A stretch of DNA of 33,355 bases from CAYTRP01 sp964625145 (GTDB lineage: Bacteria > Sumerlaeota > Sumerlaeia > SLMS01 > JAHLLQ01): the NCBI GenBank assembly GCA_964625145.1, contig CAZVAQ010000025.1:1-33355 (forward strand), written 5' to 3'. The notes under the pieces are model-generated. The model saw only the letters and a list, made by a program, of their open reading frames with translations. It was not told the DNA's origin and made no database searches. Made by a program: the position numbers and the translations under genes. Each line of letters opens with the position of its first letter. Within the stretch, counting starts at the first letter, position 1. Positions 24,697-32,285 of the stretch are shown here, piece after piece.

Positions 24697-24760
24697 AGCG
24701 GACAAGGGGAATCCCCACCCGGGTCGGGCGAGCCCTCCGCAAGGGGAAGAGCACCGCACG

Positions 24761-26650
24761 CTACCCCCCAACTCTCAAGCCATATTCCTGAATTTTCTTC
24801 CGAAGCGTGTTGCGGTGAATCCCAAGGACGTCGGCGGCGCGGATCTGGTTCCCGTCGAACATATCCAGGATTCGGGCGATGTGGGACTTCTCCACATCAG
24901 CCAGCGACCGCGCCGTCGGCGTGGCATTCTCATCCACCGGCGTCTGCGGAATGCCTGGTTGCCCCAGGAAGGTGAAATGCCGCGGAAGCAGCGCCTTCCC
25001 ATCGCACAGCAACACCGCCCGCTCGATGCAGTTCGACAGCTCCCGGATGTTCCCCGGCCAGAGCTGCTTTTCCAGCAGCCGGATCCCCTCCTCGGTGATC
25101 CCCATCACCGGGCGCGAGAGCGCCCGCGCATGGAGGTGAACCAGGTGCTCCGCCAGCGGCGCAATGTCCTCCCGGCGCTCGCGCAGCGGCGGCAGGTGCA
25201 GCGGCAACACCGAGATGCGATGGTACAGGTCCTCGCGGAACCGCCCGGCGCGGACCTCCACCTCCAGGTCGCGATTCGTCGCGCAGATCAGCCGCACGTT
25301 TGCGCGAATCAGATGCATCCCCCCGACACGCGTGAACACGCGCTCCTGCAGGAACCGCAGCAACTTCGGCTGCATCGCCAGTGACAACTCGCCGATTTCG
25401 TCCAGGAATAGGGTCCCGCCATTGGCTTGCTCGATCAGCCCCTGCTGCAGGCGGACAGCGCCCGTAAACGCCCCCTTTTCATGCCCGAAGACCAATGACT
25501 CGAACAGCGTCTCCGGCAGCGCCGAGCAATTGACGCTGACAAACGGGGCTCCCGCCTTGCCCGCCGGAGACTGGCGATGCACCTCCCGCGCGATCATCTC
25601 CTTGCCGGTACCCGTCTCACCGGTGATCAGGACCGTTGCCGGCGTCGGCGCCACGCGCGCCAGCAAGTCCATCAGGTTGCTCATCACCTTGCTGCGCCCT
25701 GTCACCAAGCCCCCACCATCGCCGCTCGAAGCCGCGAAGCGCACGCGCAGCGCCAGCGCCTCCGTTTGCTGCCGCAGCTCGATGAAGACCGCCATCAACC
25801 TCGCCACCGCCTGCGCATTGCGCAGGTCGATCAGCGAATACGCATCCAGCTCGTCCCGCTGCAGATACAGCATCCCCATCAGGACATCATCACTAACGAT
25901 CGGCGCACAGATGACCGACCGCACCAACGGCGGCGGCGGCGCTTCCGGATCGGGAATGGCAGCCAGCCGCGGCCGATCGCACACCAGCACGGACTTGCGA
26001 TCATGCGCCGCCCGCGCGATGATCGTTGAGTCAGCCAGGAACTTCTCCCCCGCCGCGCTCAACGCCACCGACGGGCGCAGCTTCCGCGCCGCGCTGTCCC
26101 AAAGCAGCAGCAAAGTCGAATCCGCCGAGAACATCGACGCGATGCGCGTGCATGTCGAGCGCAGCGCATCGGCGAACGGCACCCGCGTCGACGTGAACAG
26201 CTCGCTGAGCTGCACGACAAAGTCGAGCTGCTTCTCGTCCCGCTCGTCCGCAGGCACCGTGGAGGAATCCAGCACCGCCACCGGCGCGACCTCCACCGTG
26301 TCATCATTCGGCGCCGCGAAATAAACGGAAGAGTCCGTGAAATCCGCATTCTGAATGTCAAAGTCAGAATCAAAAAGAAAAAGGGACTGTCCGATCTGCA
26401 AATGATCGTTCCGCAACAGTGGCCGCGCGTCGCGCCCCAGCCGCTCGCCATTCAGGAATGTCCCGTGCCGGCTGCCCAGGTCGCGGATCAGCCATCCCAA
26501 CCCATGTTGCTCGATTCGCGCGTGCTCGCGGGATACGACAGTGTCCGGCAGGACAAGGTCCACGGTCTCCGCCCGCCCCAGAGTCGTCAGCGGGCCAAGC
26601 TCCAGGCGCATTCCAGTCAACGGACCTCGGATGGCAAGCAGGGTACTCAC
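24761..26650 (-). CDS. sigma-54-dependent transcriptional activator, FHA-GAF-AAA+-Fis
   Basis: A 629-residue enhancer-binding protein. Residues 22-95 are an FHA phosphothreonine-reading domain (GRAETVDLVL, VSREHARI, GSRHGTFLNG). Residues about 140-300 are a GAF sensor domain. The AAA+ core (316-550) has Walker A GETGTGKE (344-351), the sigma-54 contact loop GAFTGA (393-398), Walker B GGTLFLDEIGE (411-421) and the arginine-finger region FREDLYHRIS (471-480). A Fis-type helix-turn-helix closes it (588-625, RAADVLGIHRNTLRKKI). There is no receiver domain, so input likely comes from a Ser/Thr kinase through FHA and a ligand through GAF. The start is GTG 26650 with GGAGG eight bases upstream. The LarA-like gene downstream is the natural target candidate, but no clear -24/-12 element is seen. 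Confidence 0.93.
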   Translation of the reverse strand: MSTLLAIRGPLTGMRLELGPLTTLGRAETVDLVLPDTVVSREHARIEQHGLGWLIRDLGSRHGTFLNGERLGRDARPLLRNDHLQIGQSLFLFDSDFDIQNADFTDSSVYFAAPNDDTVEVAPVAVLDSSTVPADERDEKQLDFVVQLSELFTSTRVPFADALRSTCTRIASMFSADSTLLLLWDSAARKLRPSVALSAAGEKFLADSTIIARAAHDRKSVLVCDRPRLAAIPDPEAPPPPLVRSVICAPIVSDDVLMGMLYLQRDELDAYSLIDLRNAQAVARLMAVFIELRQQTEALALRVRFAASSGDGGGLVTGRSKVMSNLMDLLARVAPTPATVLITGETGTGKEMIAREVHRQSPAGKAGAPFVSVNCSALPETLFESLVFGHEKGAFTGAVRLQQGLIEQANGGTLFLDEIGELSLAMQPKLLRFLQERVFTRVGGMHLIRANVRLICATNRDLEVEVRAGRFREDLYHRISVLPLHLPPLRERREDIAPLAEHLVHLHARALSRPVMGITEEGIRLLEKQLWPGNIRELSNCIERAVLLCDGKALLPRHFTFLGQPGIPQTPVDENATPTARSLADVEKSHIARILDMFDGNQIRAADVLGIHRNTLRKKIQEYGLRVGG

Positions 26651-26969
26651 GGTATCGTCCTCCTCGAGTCGCGGGATTTGAAGCCCCCGAGGGCGAGCGG
26701 ATCAAGAAGGGAGCGCCAGCGTCCTCAAACTTTCTTCCCAACTTTTCTCACGGAATATCTTGACAGTGTTCGGGCTGCCGGGCGACCGGTCCCGCCAATG
26801 CTGCAGTTCACACGAGAGCACCGAGACAGCTCCCAATCGACAAGGAGGAAGTAATCACACTCGAAACCCGAACAGCTTGACCGAGGTGGGGATCCGCTTC
26901 TTCCCGTTCCTGTTCCCGTTCGTTCTGTAGCCCGAACACCCCATTCCCCGTTCCCGAGAGGACAGTCCC
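26651..26969. promoter_or_regulatory. divergent leader region between the sigma-54 activator and ftsZ
   Basis: 319 bp without a credible gene. An exact 11-base inverted repeat, GTGTTCGGGCT (26766-26776) and AGCCCGAACAC (26929-26939), brackets most of it; a related CCCGAACA sits at 26867-26874. A TTGACA at 26760-26765 touches the left arm but has no good -10 at 17 bases. AAGGAGG at 26842-26848 is a strong ribosome site with no ATG, GTG or TTG at a suitable distance. Pyrimidine-rich GTTCC/GTTCG repeats fill 26901-26925. The real ftsZ ribosome site AGAGGA lies just before 26970. Confidence 0.5.
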
Positions 26970-28508
26970 ATGCCAGAATTCGTGCTCGAAGACGAGCCCG
27001 CAGGCTTCGCCAAGATCAAGGTCGTTGGTGTTGGCGGTGGTGGTTGCAACGCGGTCGACTCCATGTTCGACCTTGGCCTTCAAAACGTCGAATTTTACGT
27101 CATCAACTCAGACCTTCAAGCCCTCAAGCGCAGCAAGTGCCCCAACCGCATCCAGATCGGCTCCGAGCTGACCTCTGGCCGTGGGTGCGGAGCCGACCCG
27201 CGTCTGGGCGAACAGTGCATGCTGGACGCCGCGGACCTGATGGCCGAGACGCTGGCAGGCGCCGACATTGTTTTTGTGACCTCCGGTCTGGGCGGCGGCA
27301 CGGGCACGGGAGCTGCCCCGGTCGTGGCCAAGATCGCCCGCGAGATGGGAATTCTCACCGTCTCCGTTGTCACAAAGCCCTTTAAGTTCGAGGGCCCAAG
27401 AAGAATGAAATCAGCACTCGGCGGACTTGAGCGCCTCCGCGACGCGTCGGACACCATGATCGTGGTGAACAACGAGCGCCTCCTCGAAGTCGTCGGCGCA
27501 AAGGTCGCCATGAAGGAAGCCTTCGCCACCGCTGACAAGGTCCTCAGCCAGGCCGTCACCTCCATCAGCGATCTGGTTGGCACCCCCGGCCTCATCAACG
27601 TGGACTTCAATGACATCCGCACCATCATGGGCGGCAAGGGCGGTGCCGTGATGGGCGTCGGCCAAGGCAAGGGCGAATCCCGCGCCGCAGAAGCCGTCCG
27701 CAAGGCTACCAATAGCCCGCTCCTCGACAAGGTCGTCATCGACGGCGCCACCGGCCTGCTCATCTGCATCACCGGCGGACCAGACATGACCCTCGCCGAA
27801 GTCAGCGAAGCCACCGACCTGTGCGCCCAGGCTGCCGATCCCGACGCCGAGATCATCTTCGGTGCGGTCATCGACGAAAGTCTCAACGACGCCATGCGCG
27901 TCACTCTCATTGCCACGGGCTTCAGCGACGAACTGCACCGCAAGCGCGAGCTCGAGCGCGCCTTTGAGACGACCCCCGTCGCCCGCACCCGCTCCACGGT
28001 CATCGCCGCGCCTTCCCGCCCCGTGGCTCCCCCGCCCGCGGCCCCCGTCGCCGATCGCGAACCTGCGTCCTCCTTCTTCGAGGCCTTGGAAGACACACCC
28101 GTCCAAGCCACCGGCGACACCACACGCCGCCGCCCGGAGCCGGCCGCACCCGCTCCCTCCCGCAATCCACTCTCCGTGGAACTCGAGGAACTCACCGAGG
28201 AAGTCCACGCCGGCGCCAACGGCAAGACGACCAACGGCAATGGCAGCCACGGGCATGAGGCGGAAACCGCCACGGCCCCCATCCGCGTGGCCCGTCCTGC
28301 TCCGCGCGCGAACGGCGAGCTCGGCCCCGGCGTCCGCCCCGCCCCACGCGCCATGGCCCCGACGGAAAGCTCCGTGAAGGTCCAGAAGCCCGTCGTCGAG
28401 CAAAAGCCCCAGGTCCCGCAATACTCGCCCGCAGCCGCCGAAAAGGCTGAGGACGACGACTACGACAAACCCGCCTTCCTGCGCCGCCGGCGTAGCCTCT
28501 TCGACTGA
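26970..28508 (+). CDS. ftsZ: cell division GTPase FtsZ with long proline/alanine-rich linker
   Basis: FtsZ polymerises with GTP into the division ring. The 512-residue protein has VGVGGGGCNAVD (19-30), the tubulin signature GGGTGTG (108-114) and the T7 synergy loop NVDFNDIRTIM (210-220) with D212 and D215. The core ends near 325. Residues about 335-495 form a disordered Pro/Ala/Arg-rich linker of about 160 residues, several times the usual 50. The tail DKPAFLRRRRSLFD (499-512) is the conserved C-terminal peptide that binds FtsA-type anchors. Some usual motif residues differ: INSDLQAL for VNTDAQAL, and GRGCGADPRLG for the common GxGAGANPEVG. AGAGGA lies eight bases before the ATG. No ftsA, ftsQ or mur gene is adjacent, so it stands outside a dcw cluster, followed by its own terminator. 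Confidence 0.97.
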   Translation: MPEFVLEDEPAGFAKIKVVGVGGGGCNAVDSMFDLGLQNVEFYVINSDLQALKRSKCPNRIQIGSELTSGRGCGADPRLGEQCMLDAADLMAETLAGADIVFVTSGLGGGTGTGAAPVVAKIAREMGILTVSVVTKPFKFEGPRRMKSALGGLERLRDASDTMIVVNNERLLEVVGAKVAMKEAFATADKVLSQAVTSISDLVGTPGLINVDFNDIRTIMGGKGGAVMGVGQGKGESRAAEAVRKATNSPLLDKVVIDGATGLLICITGGPDMTLAEVSEATDLCAQAADPDAEIIFGAVIDESLNDAMRVTLIATGFSDELHRKRELERAFETTPVARTRSTVIAAPSRPVAPPPAAPVADREPASSFFEALEDTPVQATGDTTRRRPEPAAPAPSRNPLSVELEELTEEVHAGANGKTTNGNGSHGHEAETATAPIRVARPAPRANGELGPGVRPAPRAMAPTESSVKVQKPVVEQKPQVPQYSPAAAEKAEDDDYDKPAFLRRRRSLFD

Positions 28509-28563
28509 GGCCACGCTGGCACGCAGACCGAGTCTTTCTCCGCTCCTCTCGGGGAAAGGTGAG

Positions 28564-28604
28564 CCCCCGTTCGGTGTTCGGGCCGAGCGGGGGTTGGTCT
28601 TTTG
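28564..28604 (+). terminator. rho-independent terminator of ftsZ
   Basis: CCCCCGTTCGG (28564-28574) pairs with CCGAGCGGGGG (28583-28593), one U-G wobble in eleven pairs, around an 8-base loop; TTGGTCTTTTG follows. It lies 55 bases after the ftsZ stop. The top of the stem and loop contain the word GTGTTCGGGC, also found upstream of ftsZ. Confidence 0.88.
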
Positions 28605-28645
28605 AAGTGTGAAGTCAGAAGAGTGAAGGATGAAGGTTGAAGGAT
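28604..28645. repeat. 7-bp short tandem repeat array after the ftsZ terminator
   Basis: Six in-phase units, GAAGTGT, GAAGTCA, GAAGAGT, GAAGGAT, GAAGGTT and GAAGGAT, begin at the very end of the terminator T-run. GAAGGAT and GAAGTCA are shared with the array at 44-119. Because seven is not a multiple of three, no open frame is kept, so this is non-coding. Confidence 0.72.
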
Positions 28646-28878
28646 AAAACCGATTGTGGAATGTGGTTCAGGCGTCTCGCTTGCACTTATGAGTGCATCG
28701 CCCGCTCACAAGCTCCACCATTCAGGCACCCGCTCGCCGTTCAATGAATCCCAACCGGGTTCCTGTATCCTGGCCCGGGGTTGCGCGACTACGCCACCCC
28801 GCGAAACGGCTAGGCGATTGTGTTGCCCCCACCATCACCACGCGCCATTCAGACCCCATCTGATGCGGAGGTGCGCGC
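28646..28878. other. non-coding stretch between the ftsZ repeats and tmk
   Basis: No gene is seen. Three nested inverted-repeat arms occur: TGCACT/AGTGCA around TATG (28682-28697), GGCG/CGCC outside it, and GTGG/CCAC outside that, so a folded RNA or a dispersed hairpin element is possible. The right end carries the tmk ribosome site GGAGGT (28867-28872). No convincing promoter hexamers are visible, though tmk must be transcribed from here if the ftsZ terminator works. Confidence 0.4.
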
Positions 28879-29508
28879 TTGGCCAGCGGACACGACGACC
28901 GAAAGGGGCTCCTCATTGCCGTCGAAGGCATCGACGGCGGCGGGAAATCGACCCAGGTAAAGCTACTGGCCCAATGGCTTGAAGCCATGGGCAGGACCAC
29001 GCTCCTCCTGAAGGAGCCCACCACCGGCCCCATCGGCATGCGCATCCGCGAGTTGGCAAAGACCGGCCGCCTCGACGCACAGACCGAGTTTGAACTCTTC
29101 CGCGAAGACCGCCGCCAAAACGTCGAAGAGAACATCCTCCCCGGCCTGCGCGAAGGACGCGTCGTGATTCTAGATCGTTACTACATCTCGACCATGGCCT
29201 ATCAAGGCGCCCTCGGCATGGACCCCGAGTTCATCCGCCAAGCCAACGAGGCATTTGCCCCCCGCCCCGATCTGGTGGTGCTCGTCGATCTGCCTGTGGA
29301 TGTCGCCTTGTCGCGCATACATGGCCGCGAGGCCGACGGCCCCAACGAGTTTGAACGCCGCGAGATGCTGCAGAAGACCAAGGCCATATTCGATGCCCTC
29401 GATTGGCCGGAGGTCGTGCGCATCGACGGCACTCGAAGCGTGCAGGAAATGCAGGATGCCATCCGAGCTGCCGTGAGGGAGAAACTGGATCATGTCCACA
29501 CACCGTGA
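28879..29508 (+). CDS. tmk: thymidylate kinase (dTMP kinase)
   Basis: Tmk phosphorylates dTMP to dTDP with ATP, an essential cytoplasmic step in dTTP synthesis. The 209-residue length is normal. Motifs: P-loop EGIDGGGKST near the N-terminus, KEPTTGPIG (dTMP loop), FREDRRQNVEENI, then VILDRYYISTMAYQGA (the DRY/H signature), and DLPVDVALSRI before the lid region. The start is a TTG at 28879, fixed by a full GGAGGT six bases upstream. The 3' end overlaps the GH3 glycosidase gene by 17 bp, so the two are co-transcribed although their functions are unrelated. Confidence 0.94.
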   Translation: MASGHDDRKGLLIAVEGIDGGGKSTQVKLLAQWLEAMGRTTLLLKEPTTGPIGMRIRELAKTGRLDAQTEFELFREDRRQNVEENILPGLREGRVVILDRYYISTMAYQGALGMDPEFIRQANEAFAPRPDLVVLVDLPVDVALSRIHGREADGPNEFERREMLQKTKAIFDALDWPEVVRIDGTRSVQEMQDAIRAAVREKLDHVHTP

Positions 29509-31636
29509 ACGCGCGCGGGAACTCGTCTCGCAGATGACGCTGAAGGAGAAGACGTCGCAACTCCTTCACAACGCGTCTGCCATCGAGCGACTGGGCGTCC
29601 CAGCCTACAACTGGTGGAACGAATGCCTGCACGGCGTCGGTCGCGCGGGAATTGCCACCGTCTTCCCCACCGCAATCGGAATGGCGGCGACCTTTGACAC
29701 CGAGCTGCTGCACCGCGTTGCCACCGCGATCTCCGATGAAGCGCGCGCGAAGTATCACGCCAATTCCGCGCGCGGCAATGCCGCGGCCTACTATGGTCTC
29801 ACCTATTGGACGCCAAACATCAACCTGTTCCGCGATCCGCGCTGGGGGCGGGGCCAGGAAACCTATGGCGAATGCCCCTACCTGACTGGCCAGATGGGCG
29901 CGACATTCGTCCGCGCCATTCAGGGCGATGATCCCGAGCACTTGAAGCTCGTCGCAACTCCCAAGCATTTCGCCGTGCATAGCGGCCCCGAAGGGAAGCG
30001 CCACGAATTCGACGCCCGCGTGAGTGAGCGCGACCTATGGGAAAGCTATCTCCCCCATTTCCGCGAAGCCATTGTCGAAGCCGGCGCGCGATCCGTCATG
30101 GGCGCCTACAATCGCACCAATGGCGAGCCGTGCTGCGCCAGCCGCATGCTGCTCATCGACATCCTGCGCCAACGATGGGGCTTTGATGGCTACGTCGTCT
30201 CCGACTGCGGAGCCATCGAGGACATCCACAAGAACCACAAGGTCACCAACAGTTTCGAGGAATCCGCCGCACTCGCCCTTCGCAACGGGTGCGAGCTCAA
30301 CTGCGGCTGCGCCTACGCCCATCTCCTCAGCGCCGTCGAGAAGGGACTGATCGGCGAGGTCGAAATCACCCTTGCCGTCGAGCGCTGCATGGAGGCGCGC
30401 TTCGCCCTCGGCATGTTCGATCCGCCGGAGAAGGTGAAGTGGGCGCAAATTCCGTATGATGTCGTCGACTGCGAGGAACATCGCGCGCTGTCCGTGGAGG
30501 CCGCACGCCGCTCACTCGTGCTTCTCAAGAATGATGGTGGCCTGCTCCCGCTCGGCGATTGGGTGAACCGCATCGCCGTCATCGGCCCCAACGCGCACCA
30601 TCCCGCCTCGCTGCTCGGGAATTACAACGGCATTCCGTCGCGCAGCGTCACGCCACTGGAAGGCATCCGCGAGCGCGCGCCCATCGACGTCGTCGTCGAT
30701 TATCAGATCGGCTGCTGGCACCAGGCCCGCGATTACAATCTCCATGTCGAAGACACAAAGATGTTCTTCCCCGAGGCGATGATCGCGGCCGAGCGCGCCG
30801 ATGTTGTCGTCTTCGTCGGTGGATTGAAGCCAGCCATGGAAGGCGAGGAGTGGGACGCCGCCCACAGCGACGCCGACGGCGATCGCACGGAGTTGATGCT
30901 TCCGTCAATTCAGCGGACAATGCTCGCGCAATTGATCAAGACCGGCAAGCCGGTGATCCTCGTCATCATGAGCGGCAGCGCCGTCACGCTTGGCTGGGAA
31001 TGCGAATCCATGGCTGCCATCATCCAGCAATACTATCCCGGGCAGGAAGGCGGCACCGCCCTGGCAGGCGCGCTCTTCGGCGACTTCTCCCCCGCCGGCC
31101 GATTGCCTCTCACTGTTTACAAGGGCCTCGATCAGTTTCCGCCCATCGAGGACTATTCGATGGAGGGTCGCACCTATCGCTTCCTGCGCGAGGAACCCGT
31201 CTACCCTTTTGGCTTTGGCCTCTCCTACACCCGGTTCGCCTACTCAAACGCGCAGCTTCAGCACCCGGAAATCAGGACAGGCGATGGTGCTACTCTCTCG
31301 GCAATGGTCGAGAACACCGGCGAACACGCCAGCGACGAAGTCGTGCAGGTCTACGCGTGGCGAACGGAAGCACCCGTGCGCGTCCCTGTCCGGCAACTGG
31401 TCGGCTTCCGCCGCATCTATCTTGCCGCGGGTGAATCGCGCCGCGTCGAATTCCATATCAGCCCGCGCCAACTGGCCATGATCGACGACGACGGACGCAG
31501 CTTCATCGTAGCCGGCGACGTCCACCTTTCCGTCGGTGGCAGCCAGCCGGACGACTTGAGCCGCCGCCTTGGCGCTGCTCCAGTCGCACAATTGAAGCTA
31601 ACCATCACGGGCGAACGCGTCGACTTGCCCTGGTAG
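29492..31636 (+). CDS. GH3 family beta-glycosidase (beta-glucosidase/beta-xylosidase type), cytoplasmic
   Basis: A 714-residue retaining exo-beta-glycosidase with no signal peptide, so it should act on imported oligosaccharides. The N-terminal TIM-like domain shows NWWNECLHGVG (40-50), DPRWGRGQETYGE (115-127), KHF (158-160), and the nucleophile D238 in VVSDCGAI (235-242). The second domain has LLKNDGGLLPLG (344-355), AMEGEEWD (448-455, probable acid/base E450), DRTELMLP (464-471), and the PFGFGLSYT block followed by a fibronectin-III-like C-terminal domain. The combined pattern fits the GH3 branch that includes beta-xylosidases and BxlB-like beta-glucosidases; the sugar cannot be settled. The ATG at 29492 lies inside the end of tmk. 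It converges on gmhA with seven bases between stops. Confidence 0.92.
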   Translation: MSTHRERARELVSQMTLKEKTSQLLHNASAIERLGVPAYNWWNECLHGVGRAGIATVFPTAIGMAATFDTELLHRVATAISDEARAKYHANSARGNAAAYYGLTYWTPNINLFRDPRWGRGQETYGECPYLTGQMGATFVRAIQGDDPEHLKLVATPKHFAVHSGPEGKRHEFDARVSERDLWESYLPHFREAIVEAGARSVMGAYNRTNGEPCCASRMLLIDILRQRWGFDGYVVSDCGAIEDIHKNHKVTNSFEESAALALRNGCELNCGCAYAHLLSAVEKGLIGEVEITLAVERCMEARFALGMFDPPEKVKWAQIPYDVVDCEEHRALSVEAARRSLVLLKNDGGLLPLGDWVNRIAVIGPNAHHPASLLGNYNGIPSRSVTPLEGIRERAPIDVVVDYQIGCWHQARDYNLHVEDTKMFFPEAMIAAERADVVVFVGGLKPAMEGEEWDAAHSDADGDRTELMLPSIQRTMLAQLIKTGKPVILVIMSGSAVTLGWECESMAAIIQQYYPGQEGGTALAGALFGDFSPAGRLPLTVYKGLDQFPPIEDYSMEGRTYRFLREEPVYPFGFGLSYTRFAYSNAQLQHPEIRTGDGATLSAMVENTGEHASDEVVQVYAWRTEAPVRVPVRQLVGFRRIYLAAGESRRVEFHISPRQLAMIDDDGRSFIVAGDVHLSVGGSQPDDLSRRLGAAPVAQLKLTITGERVDLPW

Positions 31637-31661
31637 GCGGCGCCTACTCCTCCTCCAGGGC
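31627..31661. terminator. candidate hairpin over the convergent GH3/gmhA stop codons
   Basis: An inner hairpin GTAGGC-GGC-GCCTAC (31633-31647) holds both stop codons (TAG of each gene), and an outer repeat GCCCTGG/CCAGGGC (31627-31633, 31655-31661) surrounds it; inner and outer arms share one base and so compete partly. It reads the same way on both strands, which suits a bidirectional transcript end, but there is no T-run on either side. Confidence 0.4.
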
Positions 31662-32285
31662 TTCCTTGTGCAGCGGACACAGCGCGTCTTGCAGCATCAG
31701 CGACAGCGTGTGGTAAACCGGCAGGTGCAGCTCCTGGATCTCGTGCGTGACATCCGCGGGAACGCGAATCGCCACGTCCGCCAGCCCGGCAAGCTCCCCC
31801 CCGTTGGCCCCCGTCAGTGCCAACACCGCGATATCCTTCTCCCTGGCAACACGCGCCGCGTGGATCACATTCCGCGACTGCCCCGACGTGGAGATCGCCG
31901 CAAGCGCGTCCCCTTCCCGACCCAGCGCCCACACAAGCTGGGAGTACACAAACTCCGCGGACTCGTCATTGGCAAAGGCCGTGTTGTGCGCCGTCAGCGC
32001 CGGCAACGGAACAGCCGGGATCCCCTGCTGCAACTTCATCCCCAGGGGCTCGCCCAGCCGCTTCTGCCAATAGGGCGTCAACGGCCGCGGCTCCCGGAAA
32101 CTCTTCAGCAACTCGCCGGACCAATGGTCCGCGTCCGCCGCACTGCCGCCATTGCCACACAGCAACAACTTCCCCCCTTCGCCCAATGCCTCCAGCAGCA
32201 GGTGATAGCCCGATCGGATGTCCTGCGCGCAGACAAGTAGCGCGGGATACCGCCGTACCAGGTCGTCAATGTGCGGATCGATCAC
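31644..32285 (-). CDS. gmhA: D-sedoheptulose 7-phosphate isomerase (phosphoheptose isomerase), SIS domain
   Basis: GmhA converts sedoheptulose 7-phosphate to D-glycero-D-manno-heptose 7-phosphate, the first step to LPS core heptose. The 213-residue protein has the SIS loops GNGGSAADADHW (44-55) and ISTSGQSRNV (131-140) and LTGANGG (157-163). Likely zinc ligands by comparison with E. coli GmhA are H54, E58, Q184 and H192. An extra segment of about a dozen residues (roughly 65-90, REPRPLTPYWQKRLGEP) sits between the first loop and the AFANDE motif, so a related SIS isomerase is possible. I chose GTG 32285, which overlaps the galE stop as GTGA; another GTG at 32324 would lie deep inside galE. 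Co-transcription with galE supports an envelope-sugar role. Confidence 0.85.
   Translation of the reverse strand: MIDPHIDDLVRRYPALLVCAQDIRSGYHLLLEALGEGGKLLLCGNGGSAADADHWSGELLKSFREPRPLTPYWQKRLGEPLGMKLQQGIPAVPLPALTAHNTAFANDESAEFVYSQLVWALGREGDALAAISTSGQSRNVIHAARVAREKDIAVLALTGANGGELAGLADVAIRVPADVTHEIQELHLPVYHTLSLMLQDALCPLHKEALEEE

Noticed and set aside
24614..24760. A -24/-12 sigma-54 promoter before the LarA-like gene
   Set aside because: I looked for TGGC-N8-TTGC on the minus strand; only TTGGTATTGC is vaguely similar and its spacing is wrong.
23804..25384. Long plus-strand open frame across the LarA-like gene and the activator gene
   Set aside because: It runs antisense through two convincing genes and the gap between them, and reads Arg/Gln/His/Pro-rich low-complexity protein.
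26760..26795. TTGACA as a sigma-70 -35 box for ftsZ
   Set aside because: No -10-like hexamer at 16-18 bases on the plus strand; kept only as a note in the leader entry.
27116..28514. Long minus-strand frames opposite ftsZ, one glycine/aspartate-rich
   Set aside because: They mirror ftsZ codon bias and its repetitive Pro/Ala linker; no ribosome site or motif supports them.
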